Source: Burhinus oedicnemus
Taxonomy: Eukaryota > Chordata > Aves > Charadriiformes > Burhinidae
Length of the DNA stretch: 64,000 nucleotides
Direction of reading: 5' to 3'
Assembly (NCBI GenBank): GCA_008921705.1
Contig: VFFE01008521.1
Location: 124,001-188,000 of the forward strand
Shown: one piece after another, positions 1-12,200 of the stretch
How positions within the stretch are numbered: the stretch's first letter is position 1
How the letters are laid out: every line of letters begins with the position of its first letter
The notes under the pieces: model-generated
What the model was told of the DNA's origin: nothing
Seen by the model: the letters and a program-made list of their open reading frames with translations, nothing else
Database searches by the model: none
Translations under genes and position numbers: made by a program

Positions 1-329
1 GCTGAAGCCGCAATTGCACATTTCCACCTCCAAATAGCCGTAAGAGCGACGCAGTTCAAATATGGAAGAAGATGGAAGAAGACGCAGAATTATTTCAAGA
101 TTCAGAACTGGAGAGATTTGCAATTAAAAAAGGAAAAAAAAAAAGAGAGAGAAAAGCCAACAGAGACGTTCCGTGCCCAGGCTATGGCTTATTTTTCAGA
201 TCTCTGCTCATTAAGGAGTGACTCCGTATGTAAGTATGTGTTTAAGCTTTGCTCTTAGCTCCCTCTTTACAAAATAACAACCCTTTCAAGCGGAGAGAGG
301 GAATCCTCTGAAGAGAAAATCAAAGGCAG
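1..329 (+). other. candidate 5' untranslated exon and promoter-edge region (uncertain)
   Basis: This stretch has more CpG than the surrounding DNA and ends at an excellent splice donor match, CAG|GTGAGC, with the GT at 330-331. A second donor-like GTAAGTATG lies near 231. The next 200 bases (340-540) are clearly CpG-rich, as is usual just downstream of a vertebrate transcription start. The first ZFX coding exon begins with an acceptor and only 28 bases of leader, so at least one upstream untranslated exon must exist. This is the only CpG-rich patch upstream of ZFX in the window. No protein is recognisable here. The link to ZFX is inference, and it could equally belong to another transcript. 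Confidence 0.22.
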
Positions 330-339
330 GTGAGCACCG

Positions 340-540
340 TGTCCGCAGGCACCGGCTGCGGGAGCCCCTGGGACTGCCTAAACCCTCCTCGTGCCCCTGG
401 GTGCCGTTCCCCGGGGAATGCCCCCGAGAGGCGAGGGCGTTGGTGAGACCCCGGCCCCTGCGTGGGCTGGAGAGGGGTTTCGGGGAGCAGGCTGGGGGTT
501 GTGCTGGGGGAGGCAGAAGAAGCCCCTCTCACTTCCCTGA
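340..540. promoter_or_regulatory. short CpG-rich patch
   Basis: About a dozen CpG dinucleotides fall within 200 bases, against near absence in the following kilobases. That fits a small CpG island or the edge of one that continues outside the window. Open frames across it on both strands are compositional and match no known protein. Confidence 0.45.
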
Positions 541-560
541 GCATCTCTGCAAGGCCACCT

Positions 561-644
561 CCCCTTTTCCTTTTCCTTTTTCCTTTTCCTTTTTCTTTTT
601 TCTTTTTCTTTTTCTTTTTCTTTTTCTTTTTCTTTTTCTTTTTC
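561..644. repeat. (CTTTTT)n polypyrimidine microsatellite
   Basis: CCTTTT, CTTTTT and CTTTTTT units run for about 84 bases with almost no interruption. The lysine-rich or phenylalanine-rich open frames over it are artefacts of the repeat. Confidence 0.95.
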
Positions 645-2800
645 ATGTTTTATCCATGCAGCTCATTCAAGGCAGATGCTTTGACCCAGTTAAGCTTCAG
701 GCAAAGTCTACTTGGGATGCTCCAAACGCATTAGCATCACAATGATCCAAGAGTGCTTGAGTTGGCATGCTGGCAATGTGGTGGTTCGGAGCAGACTGAG
801 CTGTGTTGTATGGAGAACATTTCCTCCCAGAGATGCCCACTGCCAGCCAGACCAGACTGACTTGGACCAGCCTCACTCTTCCCCAGTGCTTGCCAAAGAG
901 CTGGGACAAATCATGTTTCAGAGGATCTCTCCAAAGGGCTTCCCCTGGCTGCCCAGCCTGCAACACGAGCCTGGTTTCTCCCTCCCATGTCCTTGCTTCA
1001 GCAAGAAGGAATAGCATTGGTGCTGGTGAGACCTCTGGTCAGGGCTGTTCCACCATGGCTGAGGGCTCTACAAAACTGGTTGCTGGTTGCTCATTCATCA
1101 AATGCACACAGCATCCACAGCATCTCCAGTGATACTTTTCTTATACAGCCTTATTAAGCTGCAACGGGACCCATGCTATTAGGATTTACATTAGAGAGGC
1201 TTTTCATAGCAGTGTGAGCTCTTTACAGCCACTGTGATTTCTCTCTCCACCATCAGAACGGAAGAGAGAGGCTAAGATTTCAGAACAGTCTCCCTGAATC
1301 CTCTCCATTACAGGGGCTGTGAGTATTGTTTTCTCTGTCTGTACAAAATGCCAAAACTACTATCCACCTATCTATGTATTCTGCTGTCATCTTCTCTACA
1401 CAAAAATACCACCATTTAATTAGTATACCCCACAACCTCCAACCAGTACCAGAGTCTCCTGTGCCGCCCACTCAGTCTTTCTTTATTTATGTATGTATTC
1501 ATTTATGCATATAAAAAGCATTGCATTTGACCTGTTGCTCAAGGATTCTCGGAGAGAGACTGATCAATTTGACCTGTTACTATTAAATGCCTTCATTAAG
1601 GATCAAGATGAAAGGGGAAGAAACCCCAATAAAGAAATTCAAGAGCAGGACAAGGATGTGGATAGGAAAAAAATAAAGAAAATGCTCTGGAGAGCTCAGT
1701 AGCATGGTCAGGAAATGAATACACAAAATCTTCCACTTGGAAAATGAAAGTTAAGACTGCTGGAGAAAGATGATCTGAAACAGCTATTCAGCTCATAAAA
1801 GTAACCTGGCAGGCATGAATTTTGAAACTAATGGAGCAGGGTCAGCTAGGAGCAAGTTGGGCAGGCAGAGTGCCTTGTCACCCCCCTGAAATCCCATTTC
1901 TCAAGGGTGCGTGTGCTGTTCTGAGGGAGGAGTGACAGTTAGGACAGGCAGAGAACATTCCCTTGAAGTTGTTTTTCATCGGAAAATTGAATTTCCAACA
2001 CATGAAAACATTTAGCAAAACAATATTTGCTTTCCCTGACAACCTGGCTGTATTTTTGCTTTTGTTTTTTATAGACGTATATATTAAAAAGTGAAAAGTG
2101 TCTCTTCTAACCTTTTAATGTTGTTTCTTGATTCTAACTGGAGCTGAATAATTTAATCTGTTTACTATGTATTGTGCTCTGTGATTTGGGTTTGGATAAA
2201 GCCTATTGCAGGCAGGTATCCTACAGACTCACAGATAGCGAGAAGCCCCTGGGGTTTGGGTTAATTATTTTCAAGTCATATTTTATGATGAGTTGAAAGA
2301 CACTGCAGACACTTTTGGTGTACACTTCTACAGAAGGATAGAGGAGCTGTAAGAAGGAATTTAATAACCTATGTTTCCTGACTTGTATTAATCATTAACA
2401 GAGGTGTTGGTCACTGCCAAAGACCAGAGACACCAAGATCGCTAGGCCATGAAAGTGTCTCCTTGGAGATGCTTATTTTAACAATGTGGTAAAAGATTCA
2501 GAGAGTAATTCAATCCCGCCCCTCTCTAATCTTCCCTCTTTCCTTCCTCCCATCGTAATACCGGCTTAGATGAGCTAAGCCTGTCACTCTTCCCGTGACA
2601 CAGCTAATACCACACTCCCTTAGCCACAGCTACCACAGAAAAACAATGTTTAAGCCTCCTCTGTACCTATCTATTGTTGTGGTTGAGCAGCGTGTCTCCA
2701 GTGGGACCAGCCAGCTTCCTACAGTGCCATTGAAAAATCAACATTTCATCATGAAGTGAAAGGTTTTACCGATGCAGCTCAGGGTCAGGAGATACAAAGT

Positions 2801-2870
2801 GAGAAAAAAAGAGATGGAAAGACAGAAAGGGGAGAGGGAATGAGGGGTAGAGAAAAGAAAGAAGGAAAAT
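2801..2870. repeat. purine-rich tract
   Basis: Seventy bases are almost purely A and G on the plus strand, with only four pyrimidine interruptions. Such asymmetric tracts are common low-complexity DNA and can form triplex structures. No gene signal is attached. Confidence 0.8.
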
Positions 2871-3758
2871 ATATCAATTATTCAAATGCCACCTTCAAAG
2901 AGATCCTGTAACTCAGAAATTGCCGTCCACCTGTCTGTCATTTGAAGGCATTATACCAGATTCTGCTCTGGCTCTTCCTGACTTTGCCCCTTTTCACATG
3001 GATCCATTATGATCCATTACAACAGAAAGATTTTTGTTCATTTCAGTGCATCATAGCTGTGGACTAATCACCCACATTGCAAGCAAATATCACACACTTG
3101 GCACCCCACGGTGACAGGCTGCAATTCGCACTTCACCATACAGGCTACTATAGAGGACAGAAAATGATTCGTATCAGGAAGAAAGATCAGGACCCGAAGA
3201 CCTGAGCTGTGGCAATGTACAGGAGGGTGCAGGTGATGCAGGGATGGAGCCCCTTGTGCAGCAGCAGTGTGCGGTAGGCAGCTGGGGCACACCACATTTG
3301 GGGGTGCAGGGAGTTCTCCTCTGGGCAGAGGGTCATCCTTGACACTCAATTTTTACCTGGCTAGAGATGGAAGAGCTGACACCCCCCGCTGCAAAATTGT
3401 CCTGGCCTCAGTCACAGCTGAGATACACAAAAGTGATAATCCTAGCAGAAAGGGGGACTGTCCCCCGGTCACTCCCTGTTTTACAAGTCACAACAAGTTT
3501 TTTGAGAGGGGATTGAGGTGCAGAACACTGGCATTCAACTTCTTTCTTTGGGACTAAATTTGTGTGTTCTGGAGGGGGGCAGAGGGTTTCTTAACCAAAA
3601 AGATAAACAACAAAACAGCCCAGCCATTCATAGGATACGCTGAAGAAAAGGCAAGTGTTGACCTGTGTGCTGTTGGAATAATTGGCTTTTTTGTTCAAAC
3701 AGCCTCATCTCAGTCTCATTTCAATTCTTCAAGTCCCAAACCATCTGTTCTCTTAAAC

Positions 3759-3820
3759 CTTAAGGTTAATAAGCATTAAGAGCTCCTCCCCTAAGATTAA
3801 TAAGAATGAAGAGCTCTCCT
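3759..3820. repeat. 31-bp imperfect tandem duplication
   Basis: Two adjacent copies share TTAATAAG followed by AAGAGCTC, with a 31-base offset (TTAAT at 3766 and again at 3797). The copies differ at several positions, so this is not a recent event. Confidence 0.65.
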
Positions 3821-6214
3821 TTTCAGGGCTTTTCTCCACCTACAGCACAGCCCGCCGAAGAAAGCCAACGTGTGCAAATTCATCTTCTCCACGCACGTCT
3901 CCAAACCCACCGCTCCAAATCCATGCATGCAGAAGGAAAGTAAATAAAATAACATCTCCGGCAGCTGCCAAAAAATTCCACAGTTTCTGAGCTGTTGCAA
4001 CTGTATTCGTCAGTGAAAAAAAATTTCCTGGAAACCTCACTCAGATGGTGATGGCGGGAGTTGGGGGGCTGGGAGGCAAGGGGCGGAGAGAGTGCGGTCA
4101 AGGCCAGGGCAGAAGTTCATGCAGTTGGTGGTTTGCGAAAATGTGTTTTGTTTGTTCTGGATTACACTGTGGATTCTTAAAAGAAAACATGTTTTAGTAA
4201 GCTAATTTCAAATCAGGAGGGGAAGGAGCAGGGTCAGGGGGAGAACAAATTAGCATCTGGATGTCAGCAGAGTGAAAGGAGGATTCAGACGTGGAGGAAA
4301 GTGGGTTACTGAGACTGAGGGCAGCCAAATCACCTTGGTTATGTTCCCTCTTAAAAAATAAATAAAAAATTGCAGCCCCAAACAAGTACACGCAGCAGCA
4401 GCACACCGATGTACACACAGCCCAGACACCAGCTCCCGGGGTGGTGAGTGGCTCGCTGCACAGCAGGAAGGATTCTGCCAGGCTGTTATTGGGATGGTGA
4501 TCAGTTCACACTCAGGCTGCGCTCAGATGCTCCTTGGGATACATGAGCAGCTTCTGCATCTGGCATTTTGGAGACTGCCTCCTGGGAGGCTGTTTCCAGG
4601 ATCAGATCAGAGCCTGATGAAGGCAGGGTGGAATTGTCCTATAAATCCCTTCTCAGTACAATCACGTCTGTTGCTGTGAGTAAGGGGGGAGGGAATAACC
4701 TCCTCCTATTAAATGCATGAAAATTCACGTACGGCCCCAAACAACCTTTGTGGCTTCATCCACCTTTCTGCTTTCTGGCTAGCGCCTGGCTAGCAGTGAG
4801 TGGCAGATGTCTGCAGTTTCAGACACATGCACAAAGTCATCACTCCTGCTCCGGGAAGAAGAAAGGTGAAGGGGGGATAGTTGTGAGCAAATACAGCTGT
4901 TGTGACCAACAATTTCCAGACAGAGCTGAATAGCTCACCTGCAGATGAAAGCAGAAAGATCAGCCTGCTTGTGATCACACAGAGCAAAAGAACCACCCTG
5001 AGTTTATCACAGTCTGGGCACTATAGTCAGATGCTGGACTTGTCCTGGGAGGACTCTTCCCTCGACATTGGTGCTTTCCCAGAGCTCTCCCTCATCATGT
5101 GCTGAAAGGCAAGTAATACTGAGGTTGGACATGTGGCTGAGCTGTTCCCCAGTGTCACTGTCCAGCTCTGGTTGATTCATGCCATGCTCAGGCCCCTCTC
5201 AGTGACAAAGAGCAGGCAGATCTGAGCAGAGGACATTGCACATGATTTGTACAATGGTAGAGCATCTCCCTGAGATCTGAACTCTTCTGGATGTGATTCT
5301 GCAGAAGTCATGAATATCTGGTCTATTTTATTAATCTTTGTAATTTTTATTCTTGTTTTTACTTATTTTATTAATCTTTATAAATCTTACGGGTTGTTAT
5401 TTTCTTTTTTTTTTAGACTACTACATGAAAAACTCTGACTTCTGCAGATGGGTATATTTATCTTGTGACAAAAGGAGAAACATAAAGGAATAGGAGTATT
5501 TTGGTCTGTTGCTTCTTGGTTTGGCTGTAAGGATCAGTGAGTGAGACTTCTGTGACAGTAGGAAGAGTTTATGTTTAGCATTCAGTCCTGTCCTGTTGTC
5601 TTAGCTATAAATTTACACTTCTGTTATGAGCACTGAGAAACCGGAAAATTGCTTGAGTGCATCAGGTCAGAAGTGGAGCCCTTTACCCCATCTCTGAGAA
5701 TGGGCAGCACTAGATGTACAGAGAAAATGTAAGAAATTCACTTTTATGGAATAATGTCTCTGTAAGGAAAATAATTTTGTGCTACTCCTTTTAGAAATCA
5801 GCTTTCAGCAGTAAGTTTTATATTGCACCCCAAAGGTGACACTACTTTTGAAACTTTAACTCTGCATAGTCCTGGAAATGCCCGTCTGAGTGCTCCGTAG
5901 CATAGTCAAATCATGGTGAAAGCAGAGACTGTCATGAGACACAGATCATGGCTTTTTACCCTTTTTTGCACATGTAAACATTTGTCATCTTCTTTTTCAT
6001 CTCCTTTGGCCTTACCTTCTTCTCTGACACCTTGCCAGTGCCCCATTCCCATTCTCTTCACTTTCATCCAGTTCTGCGGCCTTTTCTCAATGCTTTCATC
6101 TCTTTTGTTCCTTTCCTGTCAGTGCGAACATGTTTCAGTTTCTCCTAAACCTGAAATCTAATCTGACTCTCCCCATTGCTTCTCCCATACATCTTGTGTA
6201 ATCCAACATCCATC

Positions 6215-6680
6215 TACTGCCTTTCATTGAAACTGTTCCTATTACACTCTATCAATCTCTTTTCACCCAAGCTAAGCTTCCAGCCCATGTTGGATGCATG
6301 GATGGCTTGGACCTGCCAGCCCCATCCATGTGGTCACTGGACATGGTCTTCTCTTTGAGAACCTGTTCTTCTTGATTTCTAGTACTCTTCCCCCTCTTGG
6401 TTCTGCTCCCACCTTTCTAATCACCTACTTGGTGTCCTTTGCAGGATTCTCTGGCTCTCCCCACTCACTGCCTGTGGGACTGTTACAGGGCTTCGCACAT
6501 GGTTTCTTTTTCCTCTCTCCATCTCTGGGAACCTCATCCACAAACACACCATCTGTACTGATGACTCACAAATCCACCTTTGTCTTCCAATATGTCTCTC
6601 TTTCTGTCCGGACTGAAATCTTGACCTGTCCTTCTGGCTTTTCCTCATAGATGTCTTGCCAGCAGCTCAAATCTAGTCTA
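6215..6680 (+). mobile_element. decayed non-LTR retrotransposon (L2/L3/CR1-type) reverse-transcriptase remnant
   Basis: The plus strand retains, across several frames, the order of landmarks expected of an old LINE reverse transcriptase. A degraded block contains a GGxxSG-like stretch and CCTGTGGGACTGTTACAGGGC, which resembles the coding of the GVPQGS motif. A LGNLIHKH-like segment follows. Then come the active-site region at 6554-6580, read as CTDDSQIHL (compare YADDxQIYL), and a segment resembling the following helix. The frame changes repeatedly, so it is long dead. Its open frames have no host function. Family assignment between L2, L3 and CR1 is from remembered resemblance of such elements and needs a library search. 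Confidence 0.55.
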
Positions 6681-8711
6681 GACTAGGCTTTTTTTTATAG
6701 TTAATGGGGAAACAAAAAGGAACTTTCAGGCATGATTTACCTCATTCTGATGTAGATACCTAAAATAAATTGGATTAATTGCAGCCTGTGAGTTCCTGTT
6801 TCTGCCTTGGAAGTCTAGATGACAGGTAGGGAAATACACACTGTCGACGCCTATGTTTGGATGAGATGAATTCCGCCTGGTGTAATCCAGGTTACAAATC
6901 AACCCCTGTGAGGCTGCTCAGATGAATGTGTGACTTTGGGCTTTATGTTGAGGGGCTGGTAGAACACTGAAGCTGAAAAGTTTAGTAGCATGCATGGCCA
7001 CCAATGACCCTCACAGGGCAGGTACTCCGAGGACAAATGGGAAGAGACGGAGACCAAGGACTCTACATTCCTCAAGAGGTGATGATTTACTTGTGTACAG
7101 ATACTGACTAACATTAAGAAGGCTCAGGATTTAAGATACATCTAGGGTTGGTTGCAGGGAGGCTAATAAGTTTTGCAGCCTGTTTTACTCCCAGGACTGT
7201 CCCATCTTCCCTACAGTGCCGAAGGTGCTGCTCAGGGATTGCACATGCTATATGTATCCATGAAAAGTGGCAACAGTGAGGCCTGAAACCTGAGTGCTAG
7301 CACTGTCACCACTGGGGAGATTTTCAGACAATGACATCTGCAGGATCTGTGATTTGCCTTTGGGTAGCATGAACAAGATATTTCTTGGTTTTCTGTTGTG
7401 ACTTTGTTGCTTGTCCATTATAATCTCAGTTTGACCTGTGTTTGGATAGACTGAAGTAATTTTATTTACCTCAGAAGCTGGCCTGGGTAGAAGCATGATT
7501 TCTACTCATGCAAAGATTTCTGTTGCCCTCAGAAGCAACATCATCCTGTGTGGGAAAGCCCAACTAACATTTAAGTAGCCTGCCAGGGCAGGACGAGATG
7601 AGGAGTCATCTACTCAAAGGATTCAATGCATATTCCCCCGGCAAGCAAAGACAGAGGTGACCTATGCCACTTTCATGCCATGTTATCTGTACTTACATCT
7701 GTCCTCCCCCTGGCTCCCACTTCTCTGTCCAGCACATCTTTCCCTTTCCTTTTCCAAGGTCTTTCCTGGCCAGTGGCCATGTAGCTTGTGTTGAAGCTTC
7801 CCACAAACCTCTCAAACCTTTAGCGCATGCTGCCTCCCACTTTCAGAAAGATTCCTCCTCAGCATCCTGGTTTAAGTCCCCTCTGAAGCTCTTTTCATGC
7901 AGGCCCTTGGCAATAACATAGCTGCTGGGCTGCTAAGAAAACATTTGCCATGCTGGCTAAGCATGTTTCCTTGAACTTCGAGTTTGTGACCATAAGCATG
8001 ACATTGATGATAAGTGCTGTGGGGAAAGGATAACCTCTGCTTCTGCTTGCACACCACCAAGACCAGGGCTGTTAGGCAGCAGTGGAGAGAGAGAAGGAGG
8101 AAAATGTCAATGTGACTGGACCAGTGTATAAGTAGCCCTTTCTGCAGAAATGACGCTGTGGTAAAACATGCAGAGAAGACAGTAGTGGAATTGCTGGTCT
8201 CTCAGGCTGGTTCTCCCTTCACCTAGGTTTCCTACTTTTGGCTATGGTTCATCACGGGCTCTTCCAGGTGTTCCATCCAGTCCCTTTGTCCTGCAGGACT
8301 AGCTCCTCCCTGGGCTCTGCAGGGTGAAGCACTTCAGAGTAGAAGTAGAAAAAAATTTAGGTGAGAGTTACAGCCCATTCAAATGCAGATCCCTTCCAGT
8401 CCCTCCCATGTCCACATTCATTTGGTTTCTTCCCATATCCCACCATTGCCCCCACGTCTGTTATGAGTTAAACACACACAAACCAGCTCAGTCCTCAGTG
8501 AAGTTCTTGGAGCAACAGAATAAGAAAAAGTCTCCAATCAGTCAAGTTTACAGACCAAGGAGCAGATCCTGCTGATGCAGGTATGGCAGCATCTGCATTT
8601 TCAGGCTGTTTTAGGATAGAATTTATTCTTGGGCTGAAACCTTCTCAACCAGGGACCTGTTACACCTTCTGCTGGGCAGCTATCACAGGATAGATGTTGA
8701 CACCACTGGAG
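6681..8711. other. non-coding stretch, no gene recognised
   Basis: Only short open frames occur. The part around 7690-7920 is pyrimidine-rich and could be more of an old LINE tail, but nothing specific is supported. Confidence 0.45.
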
Positions 8712-9208
8712 CTGTCAGCACAAGAAGGACATGGACCTGTTGGAGCGGGTCCAGAGGAGGGCCACAAAGATGATGCGAGGGCTGGAGCACCTCTGCTATG
8801 AAGACAGGCTGAGAGAGCTGGGGTTGTTCAGCCTGGAGAAAAGAAGGCTCCAGGGAGACTTTTTAGCAGCCTTCCAGTACCTGAAGGGGGCCTACAGGGA
8901 AGATGGGGAGTGGCTGTTTGCAGGGGTATGTAGCAATAGGACAAGGGGCAATGGTTTTAAACTAGAGCAGAGTAGGTTTAGATTAGACATTAGGATGAAG
9001 TTCTTTACAATGAGGGTGGTGAAGCACTGGAACAGGTTGCCCAGAGAGGTGGTAGAGGCCCCAACCCTGGAGACATTCAAGGCCAGGCTTGATGAGGTTC
9101 TGAGCAACCTGATCTAGTTAAAGACGTCCCTGCTTACTGCAGGGGGGTTGAACTAGATGACCTTTAAAGGTCCCTTCCAACCCAACACATTCTATGATTC
9201 TATGATTC
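8712..9208 (+). mobile_element. CR1 LINE, 5'-truncated 3' end
   Basis: This is the terminal half-kilobase of a chicken-repeat-1 non-LTR retrotransposon. It carries an uninterrupted 128-codon reading frame at 8731-9117, the C-terminal end of the CR1 ORF2 polyprotein. Family-typical strings include [26 protein letters not shown] and [15 protein letters not shown] short 3'UTR follows with GAACTAGATGACCTTTAAAGGTCCCTTCCAACCC-type wording and the diagnostic ATTCTATG tandem tail at 9189-9208. As usual for CR1 the 5' part is missing, so it cannot move by itself. The lack of stops and the intact tail suggest a moderately young insertion. Confidence 0.95.
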
Positions 9209-12200
9209 ACTGGAGAGAATAAAGGGATTGGGACCTTAAGTAGCATGATGAAAAAGACAAAACTAAAATGCAGTATCATTGGAAGGTGAGTGTAGGTCTT
9301 GTATCTCCCTGGGGCCACAAAAATGGATTTCATGTGGCCCACTCCTGTGAGGGTGTCTGCTGGAATTCCTCCCACCTTACTTAAGGAATAGGATTCAACT
9401 CCTGGTTGTAGACCCCTGCATTAAGGTGTGCATAATGCAGATATCTATATGAGCATTGAGCGTCTGTGCTCCCAGGCAGTTGCCAGAGACCCAGTCAGTA
9501 CAGTCTGCAGAGTTATGAAAAACACTTTATGTGGAAATCTCTGTTTGTTTTCTTTTGGATTTTAGAACGACAAGTGGTTGCATGACTTTCGTCAGAGACG
9601 CAGTATCTTCTGGTGTCCTCTAAAGGTCTGCCCTTGGGAAACTACCTGTTCTGAATATATATCTGTGGTGTAGCTCCACAGAGCAGGAGGAAGACCGTGA
9701 TTTTGCTTTGTCAGTGTATCAAGGACAGGTCTGGGGGAGAGACATCAGGGACAGCTGTAGGACTCACACCTTTGTGAAAGGACAGGTTGTGTTGTCTGCT
9801 ATGTCTTGGTGGTCTTTCCAGCTCAAGTTGCCCCCACTTTGCCCTGGTTTCAAAGCTAGACCTGCAGTCTAAAAAGAGAACTTAATGAAGAATAGGGGTT
9901 TGACCTTTTAAGGGTAAAATGGGGCTTCCAGTCTAAAACTGGATACCTCTGAGAGTTAGGCAAGGAGTGCGTGGTGCTGGAAATAAAATAAGTTGTTAAA
10001 CTAGCCATGAATGTGGTGACTCTAGTTCTGGATCGTTACCCTGCCGGCTGGCAGCAGCGAGGTCTTCGGCTTCTGAAGGAATTTCCACCCTGAGACTGGT
10101 GAGAACAGAGCAACAGTAGCCAAGTCTCTATGCATGAGAGCATGAATTAGGGCCTGCTAAGTGCCCTGGCCATCGTCATGATGGGAAGGAAATTCCAGCA
10201 GCCACCTAGCCCATTTTATGGGGATAGTGAGGAGGTATCGGGGGAGGCAGGGGAGGGAGGCAGTGGAATTAGAAGCAGTCATGATAAGTTGCTGAAAGGG
10301 GAAGAAACGTAGTAAGGAGATGGAGGTTCTACCAGACTTATCTTTTTTTCCCCACTGGAGGACAAAAAAGGTAGTGGGGGGAGGGGATTCAGAGGAAAAA
10401 TAAACAAAACCTGGCCTGCATTCAGCCCTTCTGACGGGTGCTAACAGCAAGGAGCTGAATCTGCCACAGATGCATTTAAGCCCTTTCAGCCCATGAATTC
10501 TTTTTCCAGAAGTTTCCCAGAGCAAGTAGAACTAGTCCAAGACCCAGAGAGCTTTGACATTTGACTATAAATCTACATGTCAGCAGCCTGGGAGTGAAAA
10601 GGGGAAAAAAGAAGAGAAAAAAAAAGGAAAAACAAAGCATGTAATGAAAGAGGGATGAGCTCAGCGCTTGGATGAGTGAGGTTTGGAGCTAGGGCATGAT
10701 GTCGCAAGGGGTGGACAGGGAAGATGGAGGGACAGGCAAGGCCGGGGGAGGTGGCAGTAGTGCAGCATGGCTCATGCACAGGCTGGACCATGCTCCTCCA
10801 GCAGGAGAGCCAGTGGGATGATGGATAAGCGTCGAGCACTAATGGTACCGTCTGGAAGGAACAGGATGGTTAGTGTAATCAGAGTCCCATTGGGAGAGCA
10901 GCCTGTAGGTCACCCCGAGCTGGCCACAGGCCATGGGTGTCTTATACATCTGAATGTGTCTCCCAAGTGAACTTTCAGAACTTCAGGTTTTGGTACAGCT
11001 TTTCTTTCTTTTCCTTTTTTCCCTTTTTTTTTTTTTTTTTTTTTTTTGGTGAAAGCAGAGAAACTGACAGTTTCTGTGGCATATTAAAGCTCTTTCTTCT
11101 AAGGAACTATTTTTAAAGTTGCTCTCTCTCTAAAACGTGACAACTTGTCTATTTCTTTTTGTTTCATCTGGATTACCTTGCTAGGCCTATTGAGTCAAGG
11201 ATTTGTAATGTGACAAGACTAGGGCAGTGTCTATGTTGCTTCTCTTGACTGATTGTACTCAAGATAAGATTTATGGAATATACACATTTTTATTTTGGGA
11301 GGTTATTTTATTTGTAATAGCTTAATACCATTTCTTCCATGAGTATAGTATTTTTTAGTCTGTCCTGCCACTTGAAAATGTTGCCTTGACTTTTCATAAA
11401 ACCAAAATCAGCCACTGCTGTGAATAAATAAGTAAAAATCAATTTGTGAGAACTACCCTTACAAACAGGATTAGGTCTTTTTCAGAGTTGTGTTAATTCT
11501 CAACCCATGTGAAGCTGACACAGATCCAAGACAAGTAAAAGATGTAGATGTTTAGTTCTTTTCAGAGGTATAAAACCTGGTTTTTGGTGCCTAGACCTTT
11601 TCTGTCATAGTGGTAGAAGAGCAGTTCCCAAATTACTGAGCTTTGAATGAAGAACCACATAGATTTGGGCATTGAAAGGGACTAAGTGTAGGGACATGGC
11701 TGGGCACCTGCTTCTCATTGAGAGTTTAGGTTCCCAAACCAGAACTGAAAATTGATTCTGTCTGCTTCGGTGCCAGAACCTGCTCCTGAGGTAAGTGTCA
11801 GCTGGAATATTTTGAAAGAACTGAGAGGACTTTCTGCCCTTCTTGAAATCTTGCAGGAAATTGAACTGCTGGAATTGCGTATGGTACCACAGAGCCTAGG
11901 GCACTTGCCAGGGAATTTGAAGGTGTTTGGTGTGGTGCTCACAACAAGAAGCTCTGGTATTTCTTGTGTCGCAGAGCAGTGTCTTCATCATGGAGCTGCC
12001 AGTTGGTACAGAACCATGTGGCATACCTTCCTTGGTGTGGCTGAATCTTGGGCCCCTGTGCTGTCCCACTGCTCAGAAGAAGAGCAAGCAGGAAGAAACA
12101 CAGTATTTTCTCTCTACTGGTTAGGATGCTCAAAACCTAAGATGATTTCAGGGGATTTTTAGGGTGGTTTTTTGGGTTATTTTGTTGGGGTTTTTTCTCT

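Larger units (their letters stand above)
646..6214. other. non-coding stretch, no gene recognised
   Basis: Open frames are short (109 codons or fewer) and match no family I recognise. It contains a purine-rich tract at 2801-2870 and a 31-bp imperfect tandem duplication near 3759-3820. It is AT-rich to mixed in composition, with few CpG. It probably represents upstream flank or a 5' untranslated intron of ZFX. Confidence 0.5.

Noticed and set aside
320..646. Lysine-rich 108-codon minus-strand frame
   Set aside because: It starts in the CTTTTT microsatellite and has no protein-like features beyond the repeat.
7664..7921. Possible second LINE tail
   Set aside because: Some resemblance to old LINE 3' coding parts (SLKPL-like strings), but too weak to support by eye.
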